A stretch of DNA of 64,000 nucleotides, taken from contig JAHCBC010000002.1 of the NCBI GenBank assembly GCA_019634595.1, positions 992,001 to 1,056,000 of the forward strand, given 5' to 3'. Shown here piece after piece: positions 1-7,871 of this stretch; the stretch's first letter is position 1; each line of letters begins with the position of its first letter. This stretch comes from Akkermansiaceae bacterium. GTDB taxonomy: Bacteria; Verrucomicrobiota; Verrucomicrobiia; Verrucomicrobiales; Akkermansiaceae. The notes beneath the pieces are model-generated. The model worked only from the letters and a program-made list of their open reading frames with translations. It was not told where the DNA came from and ran no database searches. The position numbers were made by a program, and so were the translations under genes.

Positions 1-1
1 C

Positions 2-310
2 GCCGCCCCGGTCCACGTGGCTGCCGCCGCGACCGCTCCATCCGCCTCCACTCCGGCCGCGGCTCCTGCCGCCGAAGGCACCGAGATCACCTCACCGATG
101 GTCGGCACCTTCTACCGCAAGCCCGCTCCGGACGCGCCGAACTTCGCGGAAGTCGGCACCGCCGTTTCCGAAGGCCAGACCCTCTGCATCATCGAGGCGA
201 TGAAGGTCATGAACGAGATCAAGGCCGAGAAATCCGGCACCATCTGCGCCGTGGTCGCCGAGGACGGCAAGCCCGTCCAATACGGTGACGTCCTTTTCCG
301 CATCAAATAA
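2..310 (+). CDS. accB: Biotin carboxyl carrier protein of acetyl-CoA carboxylase (5' end missing)
   Basis: This is the biotinyl carrier of acetyl-CoA carboxylase, which shuttles carboxybiotin between AccC and the carboxyltransferase in the first step of fatty-acid synthesis. The visible part starts with an Ala/Pro-rich linker and continues into a biotinyl domain with the family's PMVGTFYRKPAPDAPNF segment and the EAMKVMNEI motif, whose lysine is the biotin attachment site. It ends at YGDVLFRIK, typical of the AccB C terminus. The frame is open back to the window edge, so the GTG at 17 is probably an internal valine and the true start lies upstream. accC follows 91 bp downstream, the usual accBC pair. 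The family identity is secure. Confidence 0.95.
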   Translation, partial: AAPVHVAAAATAPSASTPAAAPAAEGTEITSPMVGTFYRKPAPDAPNFAEVGTAVSEGQTLCIIEAMKVMNEIKAEKSGTICAVVAEDGKPVQYGDVLFRIK

Positions 311-401
311 GTTGATGGTTTCCGGGCGATAGTTGATGGCGGATCGCTCCGCCTCTTCCCGACTATCAACCATCAACTCCTTACTCTCAACTGTCTTCCC
401 C
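311..401. repeat. Intergenic palindromic repeat between accB and accC
   Basis: The accB-accC gap carries GTTGATGG units near 311 and 331 and their complement (CCATCAAC) near 369. Inside it lies a short hairpin, GGCGGA-tcgc-TCCGCC, at about 340-355. The outer arms GATAGTTGATGG and GACTATCAACCATCAAC make this REP-like. It could fold in the accBC mRNA and affect stability or relative expression. No coding function is seen. Confidence 0.55.
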
Positions 402-1751
402 ATGTTCAAACGCGTCCTGGTCGCCAACCGCGGCGAAATCGCCCTCCGCATCATCCGCGCCTGCCGCGAACTCGGAGTTGAATCCGTCGCCGTCTATTCC
501 GAGGCGGATGTCGATTCGATGCACGTCCAGCTCGCGGACCAGGCGGTCTGCATCGGGCCGGCCTCCAGCAAGGAATCCTACCTCAAGGCGGACCGCATCA
601 TCGCCGCCGCGGAGGTCACCGGCGCGGAGGCCATCCATCCCGGCTACGGATTCCTTTCGGAGAACGCCCGCTTCGCGGAAATCTGCGAGACTTCCGGCAT
701 CAAGTTCATCGGCCCGTCCGCCAAGGTCATCTCCATGATGGGGGACAAGGCGACCGCCCGCGCGACCGCCATCGCCAATAATGTCCCGATCACTCCGGGG
801 TCGGACATCATGCCGACCGCCGAGGAAGCGCTGGCGAAGGCGAAGGAGATCGGCCTGCCGGTCATGATCAAGGCGACCGCTGGTGGCGGTGGCCGGGGCA
901 TGCGTCCCTGCTTCAAGGAAGAGGACTTCATTTCCCTGTTCCGCGCCGCGTCCAACGAGGCGATGGCCGCCTTTGGCAACGGCGAGTGTTACCTTGAGAA
1001 GCTGGTGCTCAATCCGCACCACATTGAGTTCCAGGTCATCGCGGACTCCCACGGCAACTTCATCCACCTCGGTGAGCGGGACTGCTCCATGCAGCGCCGC
1101 AACCAGAAGATCATCGAGGAGTGCCCGTCCCCGCTCATTTCCCCCGAGCTCCGCGCGCGGATGGGAGAGGCCTCCGTCAATCTGATCCGGAACATCGGCT
1201 ACCAGAACGCCGGAACCATCGAGTACCTCGTCGATGAGGCGGGCGAGAATTTCTACTTCATGGAAATGAACACCCGGATCCAGGTGGAACACCCGGTGAC
1301 GGAGGAGGTCATGGGTTGTGAACTCATCAAGGAGCAGATCCGCGTCGCCGCAGGGGAATCGCTGTCCCACCACGTTCTCCAGGCCCAGCCACGCGGCCAC
1401 TCCATCGAGTGCCGGATCAACGCGGAAGACCCCTACAACAACTTCACCCCCAGTCCGGGCAACATCGACCTCTGGTATGCCCCCGGCGGCAAGGGCGTCC
1501 GCGTGGATACCCACGTCTATTCCGGCTACACCGTTCCTCCGCACTACGACTCGATGATCGCCAAGCTGATCGTCACCGGCGCCACCCGTGAGATCGCCAT
1601 CGCCCGGATGAACCGGGCGCTCGGTGAGTTCATGATTCGCGGGATCAAGACCACCATCCCGTTCCAGCAGGAGATCATCAACCATCCTGACTTCAAGAGC
1701 GGCAACTACGACATCGGCTGGGTTGCCCGTTACCTGGAACAGCGGAAGTAA
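402..1751 (+). CDS. accC: Biotin carboxylase subunit of acetyl-CoA carboxylase
   Basis: This ATP-grasp enzyme carboxylates the biotin on AccB using bicarbonate and ATP. The protein has 449 residues, the normal length. It begins MFKRVLVANRGEIA, the classic AccC N terminus, so the ATG at 402 is preferred over an upstream in-frame ATG at 333 that would add a non-conserved leader encoded by the intergenic repeat. Visible features are the glycine-rich ATP loop GGGGRGM at residues 161-167, the HPGYGFLSEN segment near 79-88 and the EMNTRIQVEHPVTE motif of the active site. It follows accB and is probably co-transcribed with it. Confidence 0.97.
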   Translation: MFKRVLVANRGEIALRIIRACRELGVESVAVYSEADVDSMHVQLADQAVCIGPASSKESYLKADRIIAAAEVTGAEAIHPGYGFLSENARFAEICETSGIKFIGPSAKVISMMGDKATARATAIANNVPITPGSDIMPTAEEALAKAKEIGLPVMIKATAGGGGRGMRPCFKEEDFISLFRAASNEAMAAFGNGECYLEKLVLNPHHIEFQVIADSHGNFIHLGERDCSMQRRNQKIIEECPSPLISPELRARMGEASVNLIRNIGYQNAGTIEYLVDEAGENFYFMEMNTRIQVEHPVTEEVMGCELIKEQIRVAAGESLSHHVLQAQPRGHSIECRINAEDPYNNFTPSPGNIDLWYAPGGKGVRVDTHVYSGYTVPPHYDSMIAKLIVTGATREIAIARMNRALGEFMIRGIKTTIPFQQEIINHPDFKSGNYDIGWVARYLEQRK

Positions 1752-1813
1752 GGAGGACATTGCGGCTTTGCCGCTATGTCCGCTTCGCTCCCATTCCTGT
1801 CCTCCGGCTGCAA
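1752..1813. repeat. Dispersed palindromic repeat, copy 1
   Basis: About 62 bp that match, in opposite orientation, the element at 30406-30471. The core is a near-perfect hairpin, GGACATTGCGGC-ttt-GCCGCTATGTCC, followed by a shared tail reading CTCCCATTCCTGTCC then CCGGCTGCAA. It starts at the accC stop codon. Two copies in one window suggest a genome-wide REP-like family. Confidence 0.8.
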
Positions 1814-1886
1814 CCGGAACCCAAAGCAAAAAGCTCCGGCTGCAACCGGAACCCGAAATCAAAAGCCCCGGCTGCTGCCGTAACCC
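1802..1886. repeat. Three tandem copies of a 32-bp repeat upstream of thiE
   Basis: The unit starts CTCCGGCTGCAACCGGAACC at 1802, recurs at 1834 and, more degenerate, at 1866, giving a 32-bp period. Each unit contains an imperfect palindrome (CCGGCTGCAACCGG). It overlaps the end of the dispersed element at 1752-1813 and lies in the thiE leader. The copies are free of stops in the thiE frame, which artificially lengthens the open frame upstream of ThiE. Confidence 0.8.
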
Positions 1887-1912
1887 GAGCAAAGGCTGCC
1901 CTTTACCACTCC

Positions 1913-2539
1913 ATGTCTCTTTCCTCCGCCCGTCTCTATTGCATCCTGGATTTGGATTATGTCGCGCAGACGGAGGCGGGTCGGGTTGCTTCCCAACTGC
2001 TTGAGGGAGGAGCGGATATCCTGCAACTCCGGGGCAAGAACCATGATCTGGAAACGATCAGGAAGGTCGGGCAGTCACTACTGCCGCTTTGCCGCGCGGC
2101 GGGCGTGCCTTTCATCATCAACGATTATCCGGAACTGGCGGCGGAACTGAACGCGGACGGCGTCCATATCGGCCAGGATGACGGCTCCTTTGCCAAGGCC
2201 CGTGCCGTGGTGGGCGAGGGGAAAATCATCGGCCGCTCCACCCATTCGCTGGAGCAGGCGCGTTCGGCCCTCGCGGCGGGTTTTGATTACATTGGCTTCG
2301 GGCCTCTGTTCCCCACCCCCACCAAGCGCGGCAGGCCGGGCATCGGGCTGCTGAACATCTCATTCATGGAGGAGGAGATCGGTTCGAGGATCCCGGCATT
2401 CTGCATCGGGGGGATAGCCCCTGCCACGCTGCCGGAGGTGCTCGCCGCCGGTGCGCGCCGGGTTGTCGTGGTTTCCGCCTTGCTCCGGTCCCCGGATATC
2501 CGTTCCGCCACCCACCAACTCAAAACGCTCCTCGCCTGA
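1913..2539 (+). CDS. thiE: Thiamine-phosphate synthase
   Basis: ThiE joins the pyrimidine (HMP-PP) and thiazole phosphate moieties of thiamine. The 208-residue protein is normal for the family. It shows the TIM-barrel motifs QLRGK (residues 38-42), a FIINDYPELA strand, DGVHIGQDD, and the phosphate-binding loop YIGFGPLFPTPTKRG, followed by a FCIGGIAP segment. The ATG at 1913 is chosen because the conserved LYCILDLDY strand starts just after it; the frame extends to 1760 but only through intergenic repeats. No other thiamine gene is adjacent and I see no TPP riboswitch core upstream. Confidence 0.92.
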   Translation: MSLSSARLYCILDLDYVAQTEAGRVASQLLEGGADILQLRGKNHDLETIRKVGQSLLPLCRAAGVPFIINDYPELAAELNADGVHIGQDDGSFAKARAVVGEGKIIGRSTHSLEQARSALAAGFDYIGFGPLFPTPTKRGRPGIGLLNISFMEEEIGSRIPAFCIGGIAPATLPEVLAAGARRVVVVSALLRSPDIRSATHQLKTLLA

Positions 2540-2547
2540 CCCGATTT

Positions 2548-3486
2548 ATGTCCACATCATCCGCAGTCATCATCGGCGGCACCATCGCCATCGACCACGT
2601 CAAGACCCCCAACGCCGAAGCGGCCAACCTGCTCGGTGGTTCCGCCTCCTACGCCTCCATCGCGGCGTCCTATTACACCTCGCCGGTCCATCTGGTGGGC
2701 ATCATCGGCAAGGACTTCCCGAAGGAACACGTGGAGCTCTTCAACTCCAAAGGCATCACCCTCGACGGCGTCGAGCGGTCCGAGGGCGACTCCTTCTCCT
2801 GGTCCGGCGAATATCATGAGAACATGAACGACCGCACCACCCGCCAAGTGGACATCAACGTCCTTGAGAACTGGTCGGTGAAGGTCCCCACCTCCATCGC
2901 GGACGCACCGGTGGTCGTGCTCGCTAACATGTCCCCGGAGAACCAGCTCCAGATGCTGGACGCCTGCACCGGTGCGAAGTTCGTCGTCGCGGACACCATG
3001 GACCTCTGGATCGCCATTGCGAACGAGAAACTCCATGAAGTGCTCAAGCGCATCGATCTCCTCGTCATCAACGAAAGCGAAGCCCGCGAGTTCGTGGGTA
3101 CCAGCAACCTCATCGTCGCCGGCCGCCGCCTGCTGGAAAAGGGACCGAAGCACGTGGTGATCAAGCTCGGCGAGTTCGGAGCCATCCTCTTCACCGCCAG
3201 CGGAACCTCCTGCCCGCAGCTTTTCCGCTGCGCCGCCTTCCCGCTCACCGAAGTCGCCGACCCCACCGGTGCCGGGGATTCCTTCCTCGGTGCCCTCGCC
3301 GGCTACCTCGCGTCCACCGGGAAATCCGGGTATTCCTTCGAGGAGATCCGCCAAGCCGTCGTCCAGGGTTCCGTCGTCGCCTCCTTCACCTGTGAGGCGT
3401 TCTCAACCCGCCGCCTGCAAACCCTCAGCCGCGCCCAGATCGACGAGCGCCTCGCGTTCCTCAAATCGATCACCCATTGGCCATGA
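2548..3486 (+). CDS. PfkB-family carbohydrate/nucleoside kinase
   Basis: A 312-residue ribokinase-superfamily sugar kinase. The N terminus has the substrate-binding GG pair (LLGGSASYASIAAS, residues 29-42). The C-terminal anion hole and catalytic base are seen in DPTGAGDSFLG, where GAGD is residues 241-244 and Asp244 is the expected catalytic base. The INESEAREF segment (about 174-182) is also typical. Verrucomicrobial and planctomycete genomes often annotate close homologues as sugar kinase or adenosine kinase-like, but the substrate cannot be read here. It lies 8 bp after thiE and may be co-transcribed with it. Confidence 0.88.
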   Translation: MSTSSAVIIGGTIAIDHVKTPNAEAANLLGGSASYASIAASYYTSPVHLVGIIGKDFPKEHVELFNSKGITLDGVERSEGDSFSWSGEYHENMNDRTTRQVDINVLENWSVKVPTSIADAPVVVLANMSPENQLQMLDACTGAKFVVADTMDLWIAIANEKLHEVLKRIDLLVINESEAREFVGTSNLIVAGRRLLEKGPKHVVIKLGEFGAILFTASGTSCPQLFRCAAFPLTEVADPTGAGDSFLGALAGYLASTGKSGYSFEEIRQAVVQGSVVASFTCEAFSTRRLQTLSRAQIDERLAFLKSITHWP

Positions 3487-3785
3487 CAATGTAAAGTCCG
3501 CGAAATGCGTCGGAATAGCGGCAAAATTGAACAGAATTTTGGTGATGATTTGGATTGGTTTTTGCTAATTCATTCTAATCCAGTGAATTAGATGGTGTGA
3601 TTTCCGCGTTAAAAAATTGAAAAATACCGGACCGGTCTTCAATTTTTTACTTGCCGCTGGTGCCTGTCCCCTGCATGGTAACTGGCGAAAGCTTCATTGC
3701 GGCTAGGATAGTTTACGAAAACGTCACGGCCCAAAAAACCCTTAGAACTCGACAAACTCCCTCTCACATTCGAAATCATCCGCAC
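3487..3785. other. AT-rich intergenic region with extended palindromes
   Basis: 299 bp with no gene. It holds an 8-bp inverted repeat (CTAATTCA and TGAATTAG, about 3567-3593) and a 40-bp extended palindrome at 3610-3649. This is the likely site of termination for thiE-pfkB and of the promoter for the TIGR02597/PEP-CTERM pair, although no convincing -35/-10 pair was recognised. Confidence 0.5.
3610..3649. terminator. Extended palindrome, possible bidirectional terminator or operator
   Basis: Outer arms TAAAAAATTGAA (3610-3621) and TTCAATTTTTTA (3638-3649) are perfect 12-bp complements. Inside is a second perfect palindrome, ACCGG-a-CCGGT (3626-3636). The A-rich and T-rich flanks would give a U-tract on either strand, so it may terminate the thiE-pfkB transcript; a protein-binding site is an alternative. 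Confidence 0.5.
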
Positions 3786-4877
3786 ATGAAATCAATCCTT
3801 TCATATTCCCTCTTGGCTGCGGCAATGGCCGCTGGTGTGGCCATCGGCCAGACGCCAACCACGGCGACCACCACTCCTGTTGGTTATACTTCAATTAGCT
3901 GCCTTCCAGGTTCTGATACGATCGTGGGTCTGCCTCTCCGTCTGAGTGCTTCGGCCGCTGGTGCTTTGACATCCGCTCCTTCAACTTCGGGTAGTCAGGC
4001 TGTTCTCACTGTGAGCGGCGCGTCTTTTGGTTCATTCGCTGGCACCCACTACGTGAAGTTCAAAGAGAGTGCCACCGCGAAAGGCAAATGGTTTCCTGTT
4101 GCTTCAAATACCGCCGATACATTGACTATTGATCTGAATGGTGTGACGCTGTCTGCGGCGATTGGGGACAAGATTGAAGTTCTCAAGTTTTGGACTTTGG
4201 CGGAATTGATCGATCCATCAACTGCCACTGATAATCCGGCCACTACTCCGAATGCTATTGTCGCATCTAGCAATATCGGACCTACTGGCCGTAAGACTGA
4301 GGTGCTCGTTCCTAACTTCCTTGCTACTGGCATTAATATTGCCCCTTCCACAGTTTATTTTATCCACGGTGGAATTTGGAAGAAGCAAGGCGGCGTGAAT
4401 AACTCTTTCAATAACGATCAGCTGTGGCCTGATTCTTACATCATCATTCGCAATCCTGCATCGATTGGAAGCTCCACGAAGTTCGTTGTGTCCGGCGAGG
4501 TTGAGACTGGTAATTTCGAGGTTGCCGTCAATACGTTAGCTGCAGGTAAGCAGGATAATTTTGTTGCTCTTCCTCGGCCCATCGATACGAAGTTGAAAGA
4601 TCTTGGTTTGGGTGGGACGGCGGCCTTTGTGTCTTCTGACGGAATCGGACCTACTCAAAGGAAGGACGAATTGCTCGTTTTCAACAATGCAGCAGCAGCA
4701 TTGAACAAATCGGCCTCTGCCATCTACTTCTATCACGCCGGAATCTGGAAGAAGCAGGGTGGTGTTAACGCCGATTTTGGTGACGATGTGATCCCCGCTG
4801 GAGGTGGATTCATTCTTCGTAAATTCCAAAGCGGTACTGGCGCGACAGCAACATGGAATAATGCTCCCTCCTATTAA
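3786..4877 (+). CDS. TIGR02597-like secreted protein
   Basis: A 363-residue exported protein. The ATG at 3786 is chosen because it opens a clean signal peptide (MKSILSYSLLAAAMAAG, cleavage probably after AIGQ); an upstream in-frame ATG at 3651 adds junk. The mature protein has two homologous C-terminal halves, each with an IGPT.RK.E segment and a GIWKKQGGVN motif (near residues 196 and 319). Its architecture resembles the TIGR02597 family that I recall as common beside PEP-CTERM genes in Verrucomicrobia; that assignment is from memory. It has lower GC than the neighbouring housekeeping genes. It probably forms an operon with the PEP-CTERM gene 17 bp downstream. Function unknown; a surface or secreted role is inferred. 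Confidence 0.75.
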   Translation: MKSILSYSLLAAAMAAGVAIGQTPTTATTTPVGYTSISCLPGSDTIVGLPLRLSASAAGALTSAPSTSGSQAVLTVSGASFGSFAGTHYVKFKESATAKGKWFPVASNTADTLTIDLNGVTLSAAIGDKIEVLKFWTLAELIDPSTATDNPATTPNAIVASSNIGPTGRKTEVLVPNFLATGINIAPSTVYFIHGGIWKKQGGVNNSFNNDQLWPDSYIIIRNPASIGSSTKFVVSGEVETGNFEVAVNTLAAGKQDNFVALPRPIDTKLKDLGLGGTAAFVSSDGIGPTQRKDELLVFNNAAAALNKSASAIYFYHAGIWKKQGGVNADFGDDVIPAGGGFILRKFQSGTGATATWNNAPSY

Positions 4878-4894
4878 TAACTAGTTCTTAGATC

Positions 4895-5548
4895 ATGAAA
4901 TTAAAATTGACTTCGATTCTCTTGCTATTGGGGGCGACGCTCCCTGCATCCGCAACTATCACCCTTACCACTGCTTTCGGTAATGCTTACACTGCAGCGG
5001 GTGCTACCGTCCCGAACGGGACATTATGGGCCTTGGTTGTTGATACAAATAATGACTCCTCTTTCATGGGTCAATTTGGTGTCAACACCAGTTTGAGTTT
5101 GGCGGGTGCTAACAATCTTTTTGCCACAGGAAATTCAATCGCATTGGGTACTTTGCTTGGTGGTGATACCGTCTTTGCAATGGGTGGATTTAATGCGGAT
5201 GGCACCTCTTATGATCAGGCCAACCTGACAATCGGTCTTAATGGAGTCCAGCAGGGGCTAAAGTTTGCCTTTGTTTGGTTTCCTGGTGTTACGTTCACGA
5301 CTGAAGGTGCGACCTACACTGTTGGAACCCAAGTTGGCGCATTGCATTCTAATACCGACGCTGTGGCACTTGGCGATATGGTGATTCCTGCTGATGGTGC
5401 GGTTTTGCCGACCGGTGCAGGCACTGCTGATGGAGCTGGAGGGACACTTCCTGCATCTCGTTTCACCGCAGTTCAGTTGATCCCGGAGCCATCCACGATG
5501 CTTCTTGGAGCATTTGGAGCTCTCGGTCTTCTTCGCCGCCGCCGCTGA
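4895..5548 (+). CDS. PEP-CTERM sorting domain protein
   Basis: A 217-residue secreted protein. It has an N-terminal signal peptide (MKLKLTSILLLLGATLPASA) and ends with a PEP-CTERM tail: PEPST, a hydrophobic stretch (MLLGAFGALGLL) and a basic RRRR terminus. This tail is the substrate signal for exosortase, which moves proteins to the cell surface; no exosortase gene is in the window. The mature region is Gly/Ala/Thr-rich with no recognised catalytic motif. It is translated 17 bp after the TIGR02597-like gene, shares its lower GC, and is followed directly by a rho-independent terminator. Confidence 0.85.
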   Translation: MKLKLTSILLLLGATLPASATITLTTAFGNAYTAAGATVPNGTLWALVVDTNNDSSFMGQFGVNTSLSLAGANNLFATGNSIALGTLLGGDTVFAMGGFNADGTSYDQANLTIGLNGVQQGLKFAFVWFPGVTFTTEGATYTVGTQVGALHSNTDAVALGDMVIPADGAVLPTGAGTADGAGGTLPASRFTAVQLIPEPSTMLLGAFGALGLLRRRR

Positions 5549-5573
5549 TTGCAGGAGCGTTGAACAAATTTCA

Positions 5574-5602
5574 AAAGGTGGGCTTCGGCCCGCCTTTTTT
5601 TG
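5574..5602 (+). terminator. Rho-independent terminator after the PEP-CTERM gene
   Basis: AGGTGGGC-TTCG-GCCCGCCT forms an eight-pair stem with a stable UUCG tetraloop and is followed by a run of seven T. It sits about 25 bp after the stop codon at 5548 and should end the TIGR02597/PEP-CTERM transcript. Confidence 0.92.
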
Positions 5603-5783
5603 TTTTTGAGGGAATCGTGGTTCGGGGGATTGGGATTTGGGTGGGGCTTTATTCGTTTTTCTTGGAAAGGGCTGATCCAATGCTCTTATTCCGGGAGGTT
5701 TGTGGGGGGCTGTTCGGGGAGGCGGGAAGGATTGTTCCCATTGCTTGCTTGCGCGGGAGGAAGCGAGCGTTGAGAATCCGGGC

Positions 5784-7001
5784 ATGTTCACGCCGAAGTG
5801 GAAGAAGGAGGCGAAGCTGCTTGCTAAGGGCGGGCGGAAGTTTGTGAATTACAAGCGGGATCTGCTGAAACCGGAACGGGTGGATGAGATCGAGTCGCGG
5901 CTGGATGATCTGCTGAAAGCGGTGAAGGAGAATGACCAGAAGAAGGCTGCTGAGGCCGGAAAGCAGCTCCGCGCGACTTGCGAAAATTCCCTGAAGTATG
6001 AGAAGCCGGTGGGATGGCTGGAGGAGAATGTCGAGGTGATGTTCGTGGCCATTGTCATCGCTCTGGGCCTGCGGGCCTATTACCTGCAACCGTTCCGGAT
6101 TCCGACGGGTTCGATGCAGCCGACGTTGAACGGCATTGTCGGAACCTCGCTCAAACAAGCGGAATGGCCGTCGTTTCCACAGCGGATGGCGGAGTTTGCC
6201 CTCCGTGGGAGAAAATACGTGAAACTGGAGAACAAGGAGGACAAGCAGGTTCTGTTCACCGACGGCGGCGCGCTGATCGCGACGACGGATGTCCAGAAGT
6301 TCCACTTCTTCAGCCGGGGGGCGATTGTTTGTGCGGACCGTACCTTGATCCCGCTTCCGGCACCGGGAAATCCCTGCCAGAGCGCGGGATTGGTTCAAGC
6401 CGCCGTGGTCGCCCGCCAGAATGGCGGCATGCTTCCGGCCGGAACGGTTCTCTGCGAAGGTTACATCGATACCGGGGATCTCGTGCTGGTGAACAAGTTC
6501 TCCTATCACTTCCGGAAGCCGAAGCGGGGTGAAGTTTTTGTTTTCGATACCATCGGGATCAAGGGCATCCGCGAGAGGAGCGGAGACCAGGCGGATGGTT
6601 CCCACTACATCAAGCGTCTGTGTGGAGTGCCGGGGGATACGCTCTCCATTGAAACCCCGAATCTTCTGGTGGACGGAAAGGTGGCGCGAGAGCCGGGGAT
6701 CCGGCGGGTTGCGGACGGTGTTGAGCCCCACCCGAAAGTCGGTTACGTGCCCGCAAGCGCCGAGGGTGTTCGTCCGGGCCAAATCCAACCGCCCCGGCAA
6801 TACCTGAGCTTCAACGTCAGTCCGCTGGCATTGGCGAAGGACGCCCCCAGGGGGATGCGTGAATATGCCGCTCTGGGTGACAATACCCGCAACTCCCTGG
6901 ATTCCCGCTATTGGGGGAGCGTGAAGGAGTTCAACCTGGTGGGGCCGGCGTTGTTCTCCTTGTGGCCGATCACCACGGGGCATTGGGGGCTCATCCATTG
7001 A
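5784..7001 (+). CDS. lepB: Signal peptidase I with large insert
   Basis: The leader peptidase cleaves signal peptides at the outer face of the inner membrane. The 405-residue protein has an N-terminal cytoplasmic coiled-coil-like extension (about residues 1-78), a membrane segment (about 84-98), the serine motif IPTGSMQPTL with nucleophile Ser110, and the lysine motif SHYIKRLCGVPGDT with general base Lys277. Between Ser110 and the GDLVLVNK strand (about 231-238) lies an insert of about 110 residues absent from E. coli-type enzymes. The C-terminal ALGDNTRNSLDSRYWG motif (box E) is intact. The ATG at 5784 is preferred; the frame opens at 5700 but through non-conserved sequence. The next gene starts 4 bp after the stop. 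Confidence 0.93.
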   Translation: MFTPKWKKEAKLLAKGGRKFVNYKRDLLKPERVDEIESRLDDLLKAVKENDQKKAAEAGKQLRATCENSLKYEKPVGWLEENVEVMFVAIVIALGLRAYYLQPFRIPTGSMQPTLNGIVGTSLKQAEWPSFPQRMAEFALRGRKYVKLENKEDKQVLFTDGGALIATTDVQKFHFFSRGAIVCADRTLIPLPAPGNPCQSAGLVQAAVVARQNGGMLPAGTVLCEGYIDTGDLVLVNKFSYHFRKPKRGEVFVFDTIGIKGIRERSGDQADGSHYIKRLCGVPGDTLSIETPNLLVDGKVAREPGIRRVADGVEPHPKVGYVPASAEGVRPGQIQPPRQYLSFNVSPLALAKDAPRGMREYAALGDNTRNSLDSRYWGSVKEFNLVGPALFSLWPITTGHWGLIH

Positions 7002-7005
7002 CGGC

Positions 7006-7836
7006 GTGTCCACGGCCTCCGAGATCACCCGTCGTGCGAAGTCGAATCTGGCTTTCGCGCTGAACATCCTGCCAAAGGAACGGCGGGAGGACATGGTGGT
7101 CTTCTACGCCTTTTGCCGTACGATGGATGACATCGCGGATGATCCGGCGGTGGAGGCATCCGCCCGTGCTTCGGCGTTGCGCGGATGGAAGGAGGGGTTG
7201 GAGCAAGGTTTCGCCAATCCCGGGGAATTCCAGCGGGAGGTGGTGGAGATGCGGGACAGGAACCATGTCCCGAACGATCTTTTGCTGGCCATCATTGATG
7301 GATGTGAAATGGATCTGAAGCCACAGCGTTTCGGGACGTGGAGTGACCTGGAGCAATACACCTGGAAGGTGGCGTGTGCCGTGGGTTTGGTGTCCGTCCG
7401 ATTGTTCGGCTGCCAGGATCCGGCGGCGGACCGCTATGCGGTGGCGCTGGGGCATGCCCTGCAACTGACGAACATCCTGCGGGACATCGGGGAGGATCTT
7501 TCCAACGGACTCCGGATCTATCTGCCGCTCGCGGATCTCTCCCGCTTCCAATACACCGAGCGGGATCTCGTGGGCCGTGTGCATGACGGACGTTTCCTCG
7601 CATTGATGGAATACGAGGCCGGGCGCGCGGAGATGTATTTCAAGGAAGCGGAGGAATGCCTGCCGGCCATGGACCGGGAGGCGCTGCTGCCAGCCCGCAT
7701 CATGGCTGAAATCTACCAAACGCTGCTGGTGAAGATGCGTGCGGACGGGTTCCGGGTGTTTGGAAAGCGCTATTCGATCTCCAAAGCGCGGAAATTGGCG
7801 ATCCTCTCGAAGCATCTGATTGCACGGAAGAGATGA
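7006..7836 (+). CDS. Squalene/phytoene synthase family protein
   Basis: A 276-residue trans-isoprenyl diphosphate synthase that condenses two prenyl diphosphates head to head. Both Mg-binding Asp motifs are present: DDIADD at residues 41-46 and DIGED at 160-164, within the family signature LTNILRDIGEDL. YAFCR (about 34-38) is also typical. The start is a GTG at 7006, just after the lepB stop, with translational coupling likely. Members make squalene (HpnC/HpnD type) or phytoene; no hopanoid or carotenoid partner gene is nearby, so the product cannot be fixed. Confidence 0.9.
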   Translation: MSTASEITRRAKSNLAFALNILPKERREDMVVFYAFCRTMDDIADDPAVEASARASALRGWKEGLEQGFANPGEFQREVVEMRDRNHVPNDLLLAIIDGCEMDLKPQRFGTWSDLEQYTWKVACAVGLVSVRLFGCQDPAADRYAVALGHALQLTNILRDIGEDLSNGLRIYLPLADLSRFQYTERDLVGRVHDGRFLALMEYEAGRAEMYFKEAEECLPAMDREALLPARIMAEIYQTLLVKMRADGFRVFGKRYSISKARKLAILSKHLIARKR

Positions 7837-7871
7837 ATCGAATAATCTGTGGAATCATCCGTTTCATCCCT

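Noticed and set aside
1760..1912. 51-residue N-terminal extension of ThiE
   Set aside because: It is translated repeat DNA (dispersed element plus 32-bp tandem units) and is outside the conserved ThiE length.
1752..1912. TPP riboswitch before thiE
   Set aside because: No CUGAGA-type core or matching stems; the leader is filled with repeats.
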